Made by a program: the position numbers and the translations under genes. The notes under the pieces were generated by a model. It was not told where the DNA came from. It saw only the letters and a program-made list of their open reading frames with translations, and ran no database searches. A stretch of 64,000 nucleotides of DNA, taken from positions 1 to 64,000 of the forward strand of contig JAFRGD010000033.1 of assembly GCA_017433975.1 (NCBI GenBank), given 5' to 3'. Below are positions 51,527 through 63,379 of the stretch, one piece after another. Every line of letters begins with the position of its first letter. Within the stretch, counting starts at the first letter, position 1. This DNA is from Mogibacterium sp. (lineage in GTDB: Bacteria > Bacillota > Clostridia > Peptostreptococcales > Anaerovoracaceae).

Positions 51527-52913
51527 GTTTTACATAAACAAAGTTAAGAATATCAATCCGTTCGCGGAGCTGATCCGGGTTTTCCTGGACGATGACGCGT
51601 TCGAAACCATCGCAATCGACTGGAATGACGCGGATTCACTGCAGTTGACCGATAATAGTTATCTATTAAACGGTGAACACGCATCGGACCAGGACGAACT
51701 GAAGCGGAAACTATACCACCTTCTCGTCGAACTGACCGGAAAAACGTCAAAATGGGGGACGCTGACGGGCGTCCGCCCGCTCAAACCGCTTTATCAGCTG
51801 TATCTGGACAACGGCAGGGACATCGAAAAGGCGGCTTCCGCCATGGCGGAGCGCTATCTGATCTCCGACGACAAGCTGAATATGCTGCAGGAAATCCTGC
51901 AATACCAGGTGAAGCATGTGAACGGGACGGCTTCGGACCGGGTCAGCATCTACGTCGGGATCCCGTTCTGCCCGTCACGGTGCTCGTACTGCGCGTTTGC
52001 CGCGGACGTGGCACCGTCGCACGATGTGGTTCGCAAATACCTGAATCTGTTGCTCGAGGAGGTCCGGTACGTCGGTGCGCATCTCCCGGAGACTCCGGTG
52101 GAGAGCTTGTACTTCGGCGGTGGAACGCCGACATCTCTCAAACCGGAGGAGCTCGGTCTGTTGATCGATACGGTGTGTGCGTCCTTCCACATCGATCTGA
52201 ACGAGATCGAATGCACCGTCGAGGCGGGACGGCCGGATACCATCAATCATAAGACGCTTTCGATGCTCCGTGACCGGGGTGTGCGGCGCATCAGCGTGAA
52301 CCCGCAGTCCCTCAAGGACCGAACGATGGAGCTGATCGGGCGACACCACACGGCAGAGCAGACGATACAAGCGATCCGGCTCGCGCACGAATTCGGGTTT
52401 GAGGTTATCAACTCGGACGTTATCGCCGGGCTCCCGGAGGAATCGCTCGATGACTTCCGACATACGCTGGATACGCTGATCGGCCTCAAGGTGCAGAACA
52501 TCACGGTACACACGCTCTCCGTCAAGCGCGGCTCCAGGCTTCGCGAAGCGGACCCGGAGTACTACAGGCGCTACGGGGCGCTGGTCACGGACATGCTCGA
52601 CCACGCGGCCGGTACGCTCCGTGCGAACGGCTACCATCCGTACTACATTTACCGGCAGAAGCACCAGATCGGTGCGCTCGAGAACATCGGCTGGTGCCTG
52701 GACAGGACGCATTCGCTGTACAACATCCGGACGATGGAAGACAAACAGACCATCCTCGGCCTCGGCGCCGGCGCGATCGGCAAGCTGTACTTTCCTGCGG
52801 AGGACCGCATCGAACGCGTCGCCAATATTGCAAATTATACGGTCTACATGGACCGTTTTGATGAAATATTAGAACGAAAGAAAGAATATTTTGGAGGAAA
52901 ACATGGCTATTAA
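51519..52913 (+). CDS. hemZ: HemZ-like radical SAM protein (coproporphyrinogen dehydrogenase family)
   Basis: The 464-residue protein is a HemN-type radical SAM enzyme with the cluster motif CPSRCSYC (about 152-159) and YFGGGTPTSL (about 202-211). The N-terminal 140-residue extension is typical of Clostridial HemZ. Whether it truly oxidises coproporphyrinogen is doubtful, since no other heme genes are here. The start is uncertain: TTG at 51519 gives MYRFYINKV, similar to family starts, and no better codon with a ribosome site was found. It overlaps hisS by 11 bases. Confidence 0.84.
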   Translation: MYRFYINKVKNINPFAELIRVFLDDDAFETIAIDWNDADSLQLTDNSYLLNGEHASDQDELKRKLYHLLVELTGKTSKWGTLTGVRPLKPLYQLYLDNGRDIEKAASAMAERYLISDDKLNMLQEILQYQVKHVNGTASDRVSIYVGIPFCPSRCSYCAFAADVAPSHDVVRKYLNLLLEEVRYVGAHLPETPVESLYFGGGTPTSLKPEELGLLIDTVCASFHIDLNEIECTVEAGRPDTINHKTLSMLRDRGVRRISVNPQSLKDRTMELIGRHHTAEQTIQAIRLAHEFGFEVINSDVIAGLPEESLDDFRHTLDTLIGLKVQNITVHTLSVKRGSRLREADPEYYRRYGALVTDMLDHAAGTLRANGYHPYYIYRQKHQIGALENIGWCLDRTHSLYNIRTMEDKQTILGLGAGAIGKLYFPAEDRIERVANIANYTVYMDRFDEILERKKEYFGGKHGY

Positions 52914-54159
52914 CGCACCAAAAGGAACCAAGGACGTCATGCCGAAGGATGCCTACAAATGGCACTACATCGAGAGCGAGTGGCGCAAGATCTGTGCAGA
53001 GTACGGCTTCGGCGAGGTCAGGACGCCGGTCTTTGAGGCGACCGAGCTCTTCAACCGCGGCGTCGGCGAGACGACGGACATCGTGCAGAAAGAAATGTAC
53101 ACGTTCAAGGACCTCGGCGGCCGCAGCATCACGCTCAAGCCGGAGGGAACGTCCCCGGCGGTCCGCGCCTTCATCGACAGCAAGCAGTTCGCGGAGATCC
53201 AGCCGACCAAGGTTTATTACGACACCGGCTGCTACCGTTACGAGAAACCTCAGGAGGGCAGACTGCGCGAGTTCCACCAGTTCGGTATTGAGAACTTCGG
53301 TGCGTCCAACATGCTCGCGGATGCGGAGATCATCGATCTCGGCGCGGAGTTCCTCCGCAGGATGGGGATAACGGACATCGAGCTCCACATCAACAGCGTC
53401 GGCTGCCGCAAATGCCGGCCGCTGTACCGCAAGGCGCTGCAGGACTTCCTGCGTCCGAAATACGACTGCCTCTGCGACACCTGCAAATCAAGATTCACGA
53501 CCAACCCGATGAGAATCCTCGACTGTAAGTCGCAGGAGGACCAGGACCTGGTCAAGGACGCCCCGCTCATGATCGACTACCTCTGCGACGAGTGCAGAAC
53601 CGCTTTTGAAGCGCTTCAGAAACACCTCGACGCGCTCGGCATCGATTACATCGTCGACCCGCGGATCGTCCGCGGCCTCGACTACTATACCAAGACCGCG
53701 TTCGAATTCGTCACGACCAAGATCGGCGCGCAGGGTACGGTCTGCGGCGGCGGCCGTTACGACCACCTGATTGAGGAGGTCGGCGGACCGGACATGCCGG
53801 GCGTCGGCTTCGGCCTCGGCAAAGAGCGGCTGCTCCTTCTGATGGACAAGTGCGGCTCGTTCATGGGAACCAAGGAGAATCCGCAGGTCTTCGTCGCCTT
53901 CGTCGGTGACGCGGCGCAGGAATACGCGCTCGCACTGACCAAGGAGCTCCGCACGGCAGGCGTCCGCGCGGAAATGGATACGCAAGGCCGCAAGCTCAAA
54001 GGACAGCTTAAACTGGCCAACAGCCTTGACGCAGTTTATAGTGTCGTCATCGGTGACGACGAGATCGCGAACGGCGAGCTCACTGTACGTAACATGGCGG
54101 AATCCACGCAGGAAAAGGTCCAGCGCGGCAGCTTGATTGAATATATCAGGAGTAAATGA
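52903..54159 (+). CDS. hisS: Histidine--tRNA ligase
   Basis: HisS charges tRNA-His. The 418-residue class II synthetase has motif 1 near the N-terminus, motif 2 around YRYEKPQEGRLREFHQFGIE (about 110-129), the histidine-specific RGLDYYTKTAFEF (about 259-271) and motif 3 with GVGFGLGKERL, then the C-terminal anticodon domain. Two cysteine pairs in the middle (CRKCRPL and CLCDTC) form a likely zinc insert seen in some Clostridial enzymes. ATG 52903 follows GGAGG. Its TGA overlaps the first possible aspS ATG. Confidence 0.95.
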   Translation: MAINAPKGTKDVMPKDAYKWHYIESEWRKICAEYGFGEVRTPVFEATELFNRGVGETTDIVQKEMYTFKDLGGRSITLKPEGTSPAVRAFIDSKQFAEIQPTKVYYDTGCYRYEKPQEGRLREFHQFGIENFGASNMLADAEIIDLGAEFLRRMGITDIELHINSVGCRKCRPLYRKALQDFLRPKYDCLCDTCKSRFTTNPMRILDCKSQEDQDLVKDAPLMIDYLCDECRTAFEALQKHLDALGIDYIVDPRIVRGLDYYTKTAFEFVTTKIGAQGTVCGGGRYDHLIEEVGGPDMPGVGFGLGKERLLLLMDKCGSFMGTKENPQVFVAFVGDAAQEYALALTKELRTAGVRAEMDTQGRKLKGQLKLANSLDAVYSVVIGDDEIANGELTVRNMAESTQEKVQRGSLIEYIRSK

Positions 54160-55931
54160 TGGCAGAATTATTTAGAAGAACAAACATGTGCGGCGAGCTC
54201 CGGCTTGCCGATGAGGGGAAGGCAGTCGTTCTGAACGGCTGGGTACAGAAGGCGCGGAGCCTCGGCTCCCTCGTATTTATCGACCTTCGTGACAAGACCG
54301 GCATCACGCAGATCACGTTCAACGAGGACGCGCCGGCCGAACTTCTTGAGCGCGCGAAATCCCTCCGGAGCGAGTACGTCGTCGGCGTCAAGGGCGTCGT
54401 TCACGAGCGCTCCGCCAAGAATCCAAACCTCCCGACCGGCGACATCGAAGTCTTCGCGACCGACCTCGTGATCTATTCCGAGGCCGAAACGCCGCCGATC
54501 TACATCAAGGACGACGACAACGTCGACGATAACCTGCGGCTCAAATACCGGTACCTCGACCTGCGCAAGCTGAAAATGCAGCGCAACCTGACGTTCCGGC
54601 ACAACGTCGTCAAGGTCACGCGCGACTATTTCAACGAGAACGGCTTCACCGAGGTCGAGACCCCGATCCTGATCAAGCCGACGCCGGAAGGCGCCAGAGA
54701 CTACCTGGTCCCGAGCCGCGTCAAGAACGGATCGTTTTACGCGCTTCCGCAGTCCCCGCAGATGTTCAAACAGCTGCTGATGGTCGGCGGAACCGACCGC
54801 TACATGCAGATCGCAAAGTGCTTCCGCGACGAGGACCTCCGCGCAGACCGGCAGCCGGAATTCACGCAGATCGACCTCGAGATGTCCTTCGCGGGCGTCG
54901 ACGACGTCATCGAGGTGCAGGAGGGCTTCCTCAAGCGCCTCATGCACGACGTCATGGGAATCGACGTCCAGACGCCGTTCCCGCGGCTGACTTACGACGA
55001 AGCCATGTCACGGTACGGCTCGGACAAGCCGGACACCCGGTTCGGAATCGAGCTCATGGACCTTACAGAGACGTTCCGCGACTGCTCGTTCGAAGTCTTC
55101 ACCGACGCGATCAAGGACGGCGGTGCGGTCCGGGCGATCACGGTGCCTGGCGGCGCCGCGGAGTTCACGCGCAAGAAAATTGACAAGCTGACCAACGAAG
55201 TGCGGCAGTACGGCGCGCGCGGGCTGTTCTGGATCAAGTTCGAGCAGGAAGGAATCAGTTCCTCCATCAGCAAGTTCTTCACAACCGAGGAACTGCAGCA
55301 CATCCTCCACGTCTGCGAAGCAAGCGTAGGAGACGTTGTCTTCATGGTCTGCGGCAAGCCAAAGGTTACCTTTGACGCGCTCGGTTATCTCCGCAAGCGC
55401 ACCGCGGACGCGCTCGGCCTGATCGATAAGAGCAAATTCAACTTCCTCTGGGTCGTGGACTTCCCGATGTTCGAGCAGGACGACGACGGCCGCATCAAGG
55501 CGATGCACCATCCGTTCACCAAGCCGAAACTCGAGGACCTCGACAAGCTGGACACCGACATGCTGTCCATCAAGGCCGACGCATACGATATCGTCCTGAA
55601 CGGTATCGAGCTCGGCGGCGGCAGCGTGCGAATCCACGACCGCAAGCTCCAGGCTTTGATGTTCAAGGCGCTCGGGCTGACCGACGAGGAGTGCCAGCAG
55701 AAGTTCGGCTTCCTCATCGAAGCGTTCAAATACGGTGCGCCGCCGCACGCGGGCCTCGCGTACGGCCTCGACCGCCTGGTCATGCTCCTGCTCGGCGAGA
55801 GCAGCATCCGTGAGACCATCGCGTTCCCAAAGAACCAGAACGCGGAGTGCCCGGTCTGCGAAGCGCCGGGACCGGCGGACGACGAGCAGCTGAAAGAGCT
55901 CGGCATCCGTCTCGCGGACGACGTGGAATAA
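54159..55931 (+). CDS. aspS: Aspartate--tRNA ligase
   Basis: AspS charges tRNA-Asp. The 590-residue bacterial form has an N-terminal OB-fold anticodon domain (about 10-105), the class II core with motif 2 FRDEDLRADRQPEFTQIDLE (about 215-234), a GAD insertion (about 285-410) and motif 3 GLAYGLDRLVMLL near 528. ATG 54159 sits six bases from AGGAG; ATG 54156, three bases from it, is an alternative that adds one Met. No histidine-to-asparagine clue was sought to tell discriminating from non-discriminating enzymes. Confidence 0.95.
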   Translation: MAELFRRTNMCGELRLADEGKAVVLNGWVQKARSLGSLVFIDLRDKTGITQITFNEDAPAELLERAKSLRSEYVVGVKGVVHERSAKNPNLPTGDIEVFATDLVIYSEAETPPIYIKDDDNVDDNLRLKYRYLDLRKLKMQRNLTFRHNVVKVTRDYFNENGFTEVETPILIKPTPEGARDYLVPSRVKNGSFYALPQSPQMFKQLLMVGGTDRYMQIAKCFRDEDLRADRQPEFTQIDLEMSFAGVDDVIEVQEGFLKRLMHDVMGIDVQTPFPRLTYDEAMSRYGSDKPDTRFGIELMDLTETFRDCSFEVFTDAIKDGGAVRAITVPGGAAEFTRKKIDKLTNEVRQYGARGLFWIKFEQEGISSSISKFFTTEELQHILHVCEASVGDVVFMVCGKPKVTFDALGYLRKRTADALGLIDKSKFNFLWVVDFPMFEQDDDGRIKAMHHPFTKPKLEDLDKLDTDMLSIKADAYDIVLNGIELGGGSVRIHDRKLQALMFKALGLTDEECQQKFGFLIEAFKYGAPPHAGLAYGLDRLVMLLLGESSIRETIAFPKNQNAECPVCEAPGPADDEQLKELGIRLADDVE

Positions 55932-55940
55932 ATCACAGTC

Positions 55941-56540
55941 ATGGAAAGAGTCGCGGTTTTCGGCGGAACGTTTGACCCGCTGCATATCGGACACGTCCGC
56001 CTCGCGATCGGCGCCGCGGACGAGTGCGAGCTGGACCGGCTCATCTTCATGCCAAACTACATCTCCCCGTTCAAGACGGACAAACACGTCACGCCGGGCG
56101 AGATGCGGTGCGAAATGATCGAGCGGATCCTGCACTATCATCCTGCGTTTGACGTCACGCGGTACGAGATTGAACGCGACATGCCTTCGTATACGTATGA
56201 GACGCTCGACTACTTCAGCCGAACGCTCGACGCGGACATGTCGTTCGTCCTCGGCTTCGACTCCGTCATGACGATTGAGACGTGGTACCGCGGCCCGGAA
56301 CTGCTTCAGAGATTCTCGTTTATCACCGCGCGGCGGCCGGACACCCCGTCGGAAGAAGGCTTCGCGAAGATCCGGGAGTACGAGGAGCGATACGGTGCCC
56401 GGATCTACGTTCTGGAAATCGAACCGTTTGACGCGTCTTCTTCGGACATCCGGCAGCGCGTCGCCGCGGGCGAAGACATCAGTGCTCTGGTTCTGCCGGA
56501 GACAGCGGAGTACATCTATGAACACAATTTATACAGATAA
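55941..56540 (+). CDS. nadD: Nicotinate-nucleotide adenylyltransferase NadD
   Basis: NadD makes deamido-NAD from nicotinate mononucleotide and ATP. The 199-residue protein has the nucleotidyltransferase motifs FGGTFDPLHIGHVRLA (7-22) and SSSDIRQRV (about 168-176), and MPNYISPFK (about 37-45). The ribosome site is weak; the gene begins nine bases after aspS. It overlaps yqeK by 23 bases. The nadD-yqeK-rsfS order is conserved in Firmicutes. Confidence 0.94.
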   Translation: MERVAVFGGTFDPLHIGHVRLAIGAADECELDRLIFMPNYISPFKTDKHVTPGEMRCEMIERILHYHPAFDVTRYEIERDMPSYTYETLDYFSRTLDADMSFVLGFDSVMTIETWYRGPELLQRFSFITARRPDTPSEEGFAKIREYEERYGARIYVLEIEPFDASSSDIRQRVAAGEDISALVLPETAEYIYEHNLYR

Positions 56541-57108
56541 ACAGAAAGCGCTCGACCGACTTATCGAGAGCCGCCTGCCCGACAAGCGCCGCAGGCACTC
56601 TCTCGGCGTTGCGCGCATGGCCGTGGACCTCGCCAGGCATTATGGCCTCGACGAGGGCAAAGCGGACTTTGCGGGCCGGTATCACGATATCGCCAAGGCG
56701 TTTACCGTGGAGGAATCCGACGAACTGGTCCGCAAATACGGTCTTCCGGACAAGCTGCTCGGAAACAGGTCCATCGCGCATTCCAAGGTCGGGGCGGCTC
56801 TTTTGGAGCATGAATTCGGCGTAACGGACCCGGACATCCTGGCCGGCGTCGCAAACCACACGACCGGACGGGCGGGGATGTCGCTCTTCGAGGAGATCAT
56901 CTTTGTCGCGGACGCGGTCGACGAGACGCGCGACTACCATGATGTGCAGTACTACCGTGACCTGGCCTTCGAGGACATCGACCGGGCCTGTCTCGAGATC
57001 ATGGACTTCAACATCGAACACGTTAAGAGCAGGGGGAAGGTCCTCGACGAGGACACCCTGAGCGCCAGAGAATATATCATTGAAAAAATAAGGAGTAGAA
57101 AGACTTGA
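56518..57108 (+). CDS. yqeK: YqeK-family HD-domain Ap4A hydrolase
   Basis: YqeK proteins are symmetrical bis(5'-nucleosyl)-tetraphosphate hydrolases. The 196-residue protein has an HD domain: RRRHSLGVARMAVDLA (about 24-39) with the first His, then YHDIAK (about 60-65) and IAHSKVGA (about 89-96). ATG 56518, inside the end of nadD, gives the usual family N-terminus. The frame stays open upstream within nadD but in a different, non-family sequence. It overlaps rsfS by four bases (TTGA). Confidence 0.92.
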   Translation: MNTIYTDKQKALDRLIESRLPDKRRRHSLGVARMAVDLARHYGLDEGKADFAGRYHDIAKAFTVEESDELVRKYGLPDKLLGNRSIAHSKVGAALLEHEFGVTDPDILAGVANHTTGRAGMSLFEEIIFVADAVDETRDYHDVQYYRDLAFEDIDRACLEIMDFNIEHVKSRGKVLDEDTLSAREYIIEKIRSRKT

Positions 57109-57452
57109 TTCAAACACACGAAATTGCGGCTGCGGTTGCGCACAAACTATCCGAACGGAAAGCCCGGGACATCGTCATCATCAACATCGGCGAGAAGTCT
57201 TCGTTTGCGGATTATTTCGTGAACGCGACGGCTTCCTCCGAGCGGCAGCTCGGAGCGCTGATGGACGACGTTTACACCTTGGTGACAGAGCAGGGGATCG
57301 AGCCAAAGAGCGTCGAAGGGCGCCCGGGGACCGGTTGGATACTTATTGACTGTGGAGATGTTATTGTCAACTTATTCACCAAGGACACAAGAGAACGTTA
57401 TTCGCTCGATAAGATCTGGAGCGACTGCGAGATAGAGTATATTGAGGATTAG
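57105..57452 (+). CDS. rsfS: Ribosomal silencing factor RsfS
   Basis: RsfS binds ribosomal protein L14 and blocks subunit joining when nutrients are short. The 115-residue protein is of usual length, with [20 protein letters not shown] (about 20-39), [20 protein letters not shown] (about 66-85) and the C-terminal RYSLDKIW. The start is TTG at 57105 with AGGAG ten bases upstream. It ends ten bases before leuS. Confidence 0.93.
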   Translation: MIQTHEIAAAVAHKLSERKARDIVIINIGEKSSFADYFVNATASSERQLGALMDDVYTLVTEQGIEPKSVEGRPGTGWILIDCGDVIVNLFTKDTRERYSLDKIWSDCEIEYIED

Positions 57453-57462
57453 GAGAGAAACA

Positions 57463-59967
<2,505 letters not shown>

Positions 59968-59971
59968 CGAT

Positions 59972-61753
59972 ATGAAAGAAAGTACGAACAAGAATAACAA
60001 AAGCAAAGGAAACTATGTAAAAAAGAAAAATATCAAACGCGTCTCCAAATCCTACGGCCGGAACCGCCGGAACAGCAGCCGCAAGGCTGCCCCTGTCAAG
60101 GACAGGAAGTTCCGCGTGATTCCGCTCGGCGGCATGAAAGAGATCGGCAAGAACATGACGCTGATCGAGTACGAGAACGAGATTCTGATCGTCGACTGCG
60201 GCTTCTCCTTCCCGGCGGACGAGATGTTCGGCATCGACGTCGTCATTCCGGACTTCTCATATCTCAAGGAGAACATGGAGAAGATCAAAGGCCTCGTGAT
60301 CACGCACGGCCACGAGGATCACATCGGCGGTATCCCGTTCCTGCTGCAGGAGATCAACGTACCGATCTACGGATCGCCGCTCTCGCTCGGGCTGATCGAG
60401 CACAAGCTCGAGGAGCACAGCCTCTCCGCAAAGATGCACGTGATGAACGCGGGCGACGTCCTGCGGGTCGGGAGCTTCTCCATCGAGGCCATCCGGACGA
60501 ACCACAGCATCGCGGACTCGTACGCGTTCTCCATCAAATGCCCGGCGGGGCACGTCCTACACACGGGGGACTTCAAGGTCGACTTCTCGCCGCTCGACGG
60601 TAAGCGCATCGACCTGCACCGCTTCGCCAGACTGGGGGAGGAGGGCGTCGATGTCATGCTCTGCGACAGTACCAACGTGCTGCGGCCGGGCTACACGCCG
60701 TCGGAGCGGATCGTCGTCGATTCGATGAACCGGATTTTCGAAAAGACCGACAAGCGGATCATCATCGCGACGTTCTCATCCAACATCTACCGGATCAAGT
60801 ATTTCATGGAGGCGTCGATCAACCACGGCCGCAAGATCGCGATTTCGGGCCGCTCCATGGAGTACGTACTTGGCCTCGCGCGGGAGCTAGGCTATCTCGA
60901 CCTTCCGGAGTCGGCCTTCGTCGACATCCGCCGCATCGGGAACATCCCGGACGGCAACCTCACGATCGTCACGACGGGCAGCCAGGGCGAGCCTATGTCC
61001 GCGCTGACGCGGATGGTGAACGACAGCCACAAGGCCGTCAAACTGAAGAAGGGCGACGTCGTAGTCTTCTCATCGTCACCGATTCCAGGCAACGAGAAGA
61101 CGATCACCAACGTCGTCAACAAGCTGTACGAGAAGGGCGTGAACGTTTATCTGTCGGACTTCGTGGATATCCACGTTTCCGGCCACGCCTGCCAGGAGGA
61201 GCTCAAGATCATCCACAGCCTGGTCAAGCCGCGGTACTTCATCCCGGCGCACGGCGAATACCGCCACCTGATGGAACACGCGCGCCTTGCGGAGTCGCTC
61301 GGCATGAGCCGCAGCAACATCTTCGTCATGAGCAACGGCGATTCGCTGTTGGTGGAGGAGAAACGCGCGACGCTCGAGCCGGGGTACGCCTCGGGCGAAG
61401 GCGTCCTGGTGGACGGCTACGGCGTCGGTGACGTCGTCGAGGTCGTCTTGCGGGACCGCAAGCAGCTGTCGGAGGCGGGGCTGGTCGTCATCGCCCTCTG
61501 CATCGACCGCGCGACTGGCGAACTCATGGCGAAGCCGGAGCTCATCACGAGAGGCTTCATCTACGTCAAGGAGAACGGTCCGCTGATCGACGAGGCGACG
61601 GACGTCGTCATGGAGACGCTCGGGAACCTTTCACCGCGGGCGCTCCGCGACGTCGCAGCCATCAAGACCGCGGTCCGTGACGCGATGCGGACTTACATCT
61701 ATAAGAAGACCAAACGGAGTCCGGTGATCCTGCCGGTCATCCTGTACGTTTAG
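59972..61753 (+). CDS. rnj: Ribonuclease J
   Basis: RNase J is a 5'-3' exonuclease and endonuclease in RNA decay. The 593-residue protein has the metallo-beta-lactamase core with THGHEDHIGG (about 110-119), a beta-CASP domain (about 225-370) and the C-terminal HVSGHACQEELK and PAHGEYRHL motifs. A basic, Lys/Arg/Asn-rich N-terminal extension of about 45 residues precedes the core at FRVIPLGGMKEIG; it may bind RNA. The start at 59972 has a poor ribosome site and lies four bases after leuS. Confidence 0.94.
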   Translation: MKESTNKNNKSKGNYVKKKNIKRVSKSYGRNRRNSSRKAAPVKDRKFRVIPLGGMKEIGKNMTLIEYENEILIVDCGFSFPADEMFGIDVVIPDFSYLKENMEKIKGLVITHGHEDHIGGIPFLLQEINVPIYGSPLSLGLIEHKLEEHSLSAKMHVMNAGDVLRVGSFSIEAIRTNHSIADSYAFSIKCPAGHVLHTGDFKVDFSPLDGKRIDLHRFARLGEEGVDVMLCDSTNVLRPGYTPSERIVVDSMNRIFEKTDKRIIIATFSSNIYRIKYFMEASINHGRKIAISGRSMEYVLGLARELGYLDLPESAFVDIRRIGNIPDGNLTIVTTGSQGEPMSALTRMVNDSHKAVKLKKGDVVVFSSSPIPGNEKTITNVVNKLYEKGVNVYLSDFVDIHVSGHACQEELKIIHSLVKPRYFIPAHGEYRHLMEHARLAESLGMSRSNIFVMSNGDSLLVEEKRATLEPGYASGEGVLVDGYGVGDVVEVVLRDRKQLSEAGLVVIALCIDRATGELMAKPELITRGFIYVKENGPLIDEATDVVMETLGNLSPRALRDVAAIKTAVRDAMRTYIYKKTKRSPVILPVILYV

Positions 61754-61768
61754 AAAGGAGCAGACCAT

Positions 61769-62101
61769 ATGAATGTCTACGAAGAAGCCCACAACCTCGC
61801 GCGGGCGATCAAGGAATCCAACGAGTTCAAGGACTTCGAGCAGAAACAGCTCGCAGCGCAGGACGACCCGGACACCTTGAGCATGATCCGGGAGATGCAG
61901 TCCATCCAGCTGCAGGCGCAGTCCCTCCAGATCGCCGGGCAGCAGCCGGACGCGGAGATGATGCAGCGCATCCAGTCGCTTTACACCATGGTCATGACCA
62001 AACCAAAGGCCGCAGAGTATCTCCAGGCCGAGGCGCGGTTCAGCATCATGATCAAGGACGTCTTCGAAATCCTTTCAGACGTAATCAATATCAAATTCTA
62101 A
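61769..62101 (+). CDS. YlbF/YmcA-family protein
   Basis: The 110-residue all-helical protein starts MNVYEEAHNLARAIKESNEF, the usual opening of YlbF/YmcA (RicA-F) proteins. In Bacillus these form a complex with YaaT that affects RNase Y and differentiation; here the role can only be inferred. It directly follows RNase J, 15 bases away, with AGAAAGGAG before the ATG, in keeping with a role in RNA turnover. It lacks the cysteine cluster of the Bacillus YlbF/YmcA pair. Confidence 0.85.
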   Translation: MNVYEEAHNLARAIKESNEFKDFEQKQLAAQDDPDTLSMIREMQSIQLQAQSLQIAGQQPDAEMMQRIQSLYTMVMTKPKAAEYLQAEARFSIMIKDVFEILSDVINIKF

Positions 62102-62143
62102 AGTAACCGTTATTGCAACCCGTTAAAGAAAGAGAGACCACAC

Positions 62144-62710
62144 ATGATTACTGCAGGCGAATTCAGAAAAGGCATCACTTTTGAAATGAACGGCGAGCCG
62201 CACGTCGTGCTCGACTTCCAGCACGTCAAACCTGGCAAGGGCGCTGCGTTCGTAAGAACCAAGTACAGAAACATCCTCACCGGAGCGACCAGAGAAGAAG
62301 CGTTCAATCCGAACGACAAATTCCCAAAGGCGCACATCGAGACCAAACAGATGCAGTATCTGTACAACGACGGCGAGCTGTACTACTTCATGGACCAGGA
62401 TACGTATGACCAGGTCGCGCTGCCGCAGGACCTCGTCGAGGACGCCGTCAAGTTCATCCGTGAGAACGACATCGCCACCGTCAAGTTTTACAAAGACAAC
62501 GCGTTCATCGTCGAGCCGCCGAACTTCGTCTACCTCAAGGTCATCGAGACCGAGCCGGGCGTCAAGGGCAACACCGCGACCAACGTCACCAAGGCAGCCG
62601 TCGTCGAGACCGGCGCCGTGATCCAGGTTCCGATCTTCATCGAAGAGGGCGAAGTCATTCAGATCGACACCAGGGAAGGCAACGGCATCTATCTCGGCCG
62701 CTCCAAATAA
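62144..62710 (+). CDS. efp: Elongation factor P
   Basis: EF-P relieves ribosome stalling at polyproline. The 188-residue protein has the three OB-like domains. The domain I loop reads [10 protein letters not shown] (about 27-36), with lysine at the site that is modified in many bacteria. The C-terminal signature [19 protein letters not shown] is intact. The ribosome site GAGAG is moderate. It lies between the YlbF-like gene and a methyltransferase gene. Confidence 0.95.
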   Translation: MITAGEFRKGITFEMNGEPHVVLDFQHVKPGKGAAFVRTKYRNILTGATREEAFNPNDKFPKAHIETKQMQYLYNDGELYYFMDQDTYDQVALPQDLVEDAVKFIRENDIATVKFYKDNAFIVEPPNFVYLKVIETEPGVKGNTATNVTKAAVVETGAVIQVPIFIEEGEVIQIDTREGNGIYLGRSK

Positions 62711-62713
62711 TCC

Positions 62714-63379
62714 ATGGGATACATTGATGACAAGGTAGCCGGCTACATGGATGACTGCTACCGGCCTCTCGACGCGGAACTCTCCGCGCTGCGGGAACGG
62801 TGTGAGCGGGAGTACATTCCGCTCATCCTGCGCGAGACGGAGACCTTCCTGCGGGTATATCTCGAGGCGCTCCGCCCGGGTTCCATCCTGGAGATCGGCA
62901 CCGCCTATGGGTACTCCGCGATGTTTTTCGCGAAATTACTTCCCGCGGCGCGTATCACGACGATCGAGCGCGAGCCGGACATCTGCGCGATCGCCAGAGG
63001 ATACATCGATGCGGCGGTGCTTTCCGGCCGGATCGAAGTCCTCTGCGGAGACGCGCTGGACGTCCTCGAGGGACTCGCAGCCGACGGAGAGCGGGGGAGA
63101 CGGTATGACTTCGTCTTCATCGACGCGGGCAAGAGCCACTATTCCGACTACCTGAACAGTGTCCTCCGCCTCTGCGCGGACGGCGCGGTCATCATATGCG
63201 ACAACATATTCATGCGGGGCCTGCTCGTCAACGAGGAGCTCGACCCGCGCGGCAAGCACAGGACGAACGTCCGCCGGATGAACGGCTTTCTCGATGAGAT
63301 CGTCGCGGATCCGGCGCTCGACGTTTCCATCCTGAGCGCCGGCGACGGCCTTGCGATCATCAAGAGGATACGGAAGTGA
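62714..63379 (+). CDS. trmR: O-methyltransferase, probable tRNA 5-hydroxyuridine methyltransferase TrmR
   Basis: The 221-residue protein is a SAM-dependent class I methyltransferase of the O-methyltransferase (YrrM) family: SILEIGTAYGYSAMFFAK (about 57-74) binds SAM, and FVFIDAGKSHYSDYL (about 135-149) holds the metal/catalytic Asp. In Bacillus TrmR methylates ho5U34 of tRNA to mo5U, while U32 peptidase-like proteins make ho5U. Here a U32 gene follows with a four-base overlap, which supports this role by context. Confidence 0.85.
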   Translation: MGYIDDKVAGYMDDCYRPLDAELSALRERCEREYIPLILRETETFLRVYLEALRPGSILEIGTAYGYSAMFFAKLLPAARITTIEREPDICAIARGYIDAAVLSGRIEVLCGDALDVLEGLAADGERGRRYDFVFIDAGKSHYSDYLNSVLRLCADGAVIICDNIFMRGLLVNEELDPRGKHRTNVRRMNGFLDEIVADPALDVSILSAGDGLAIIKRIRK

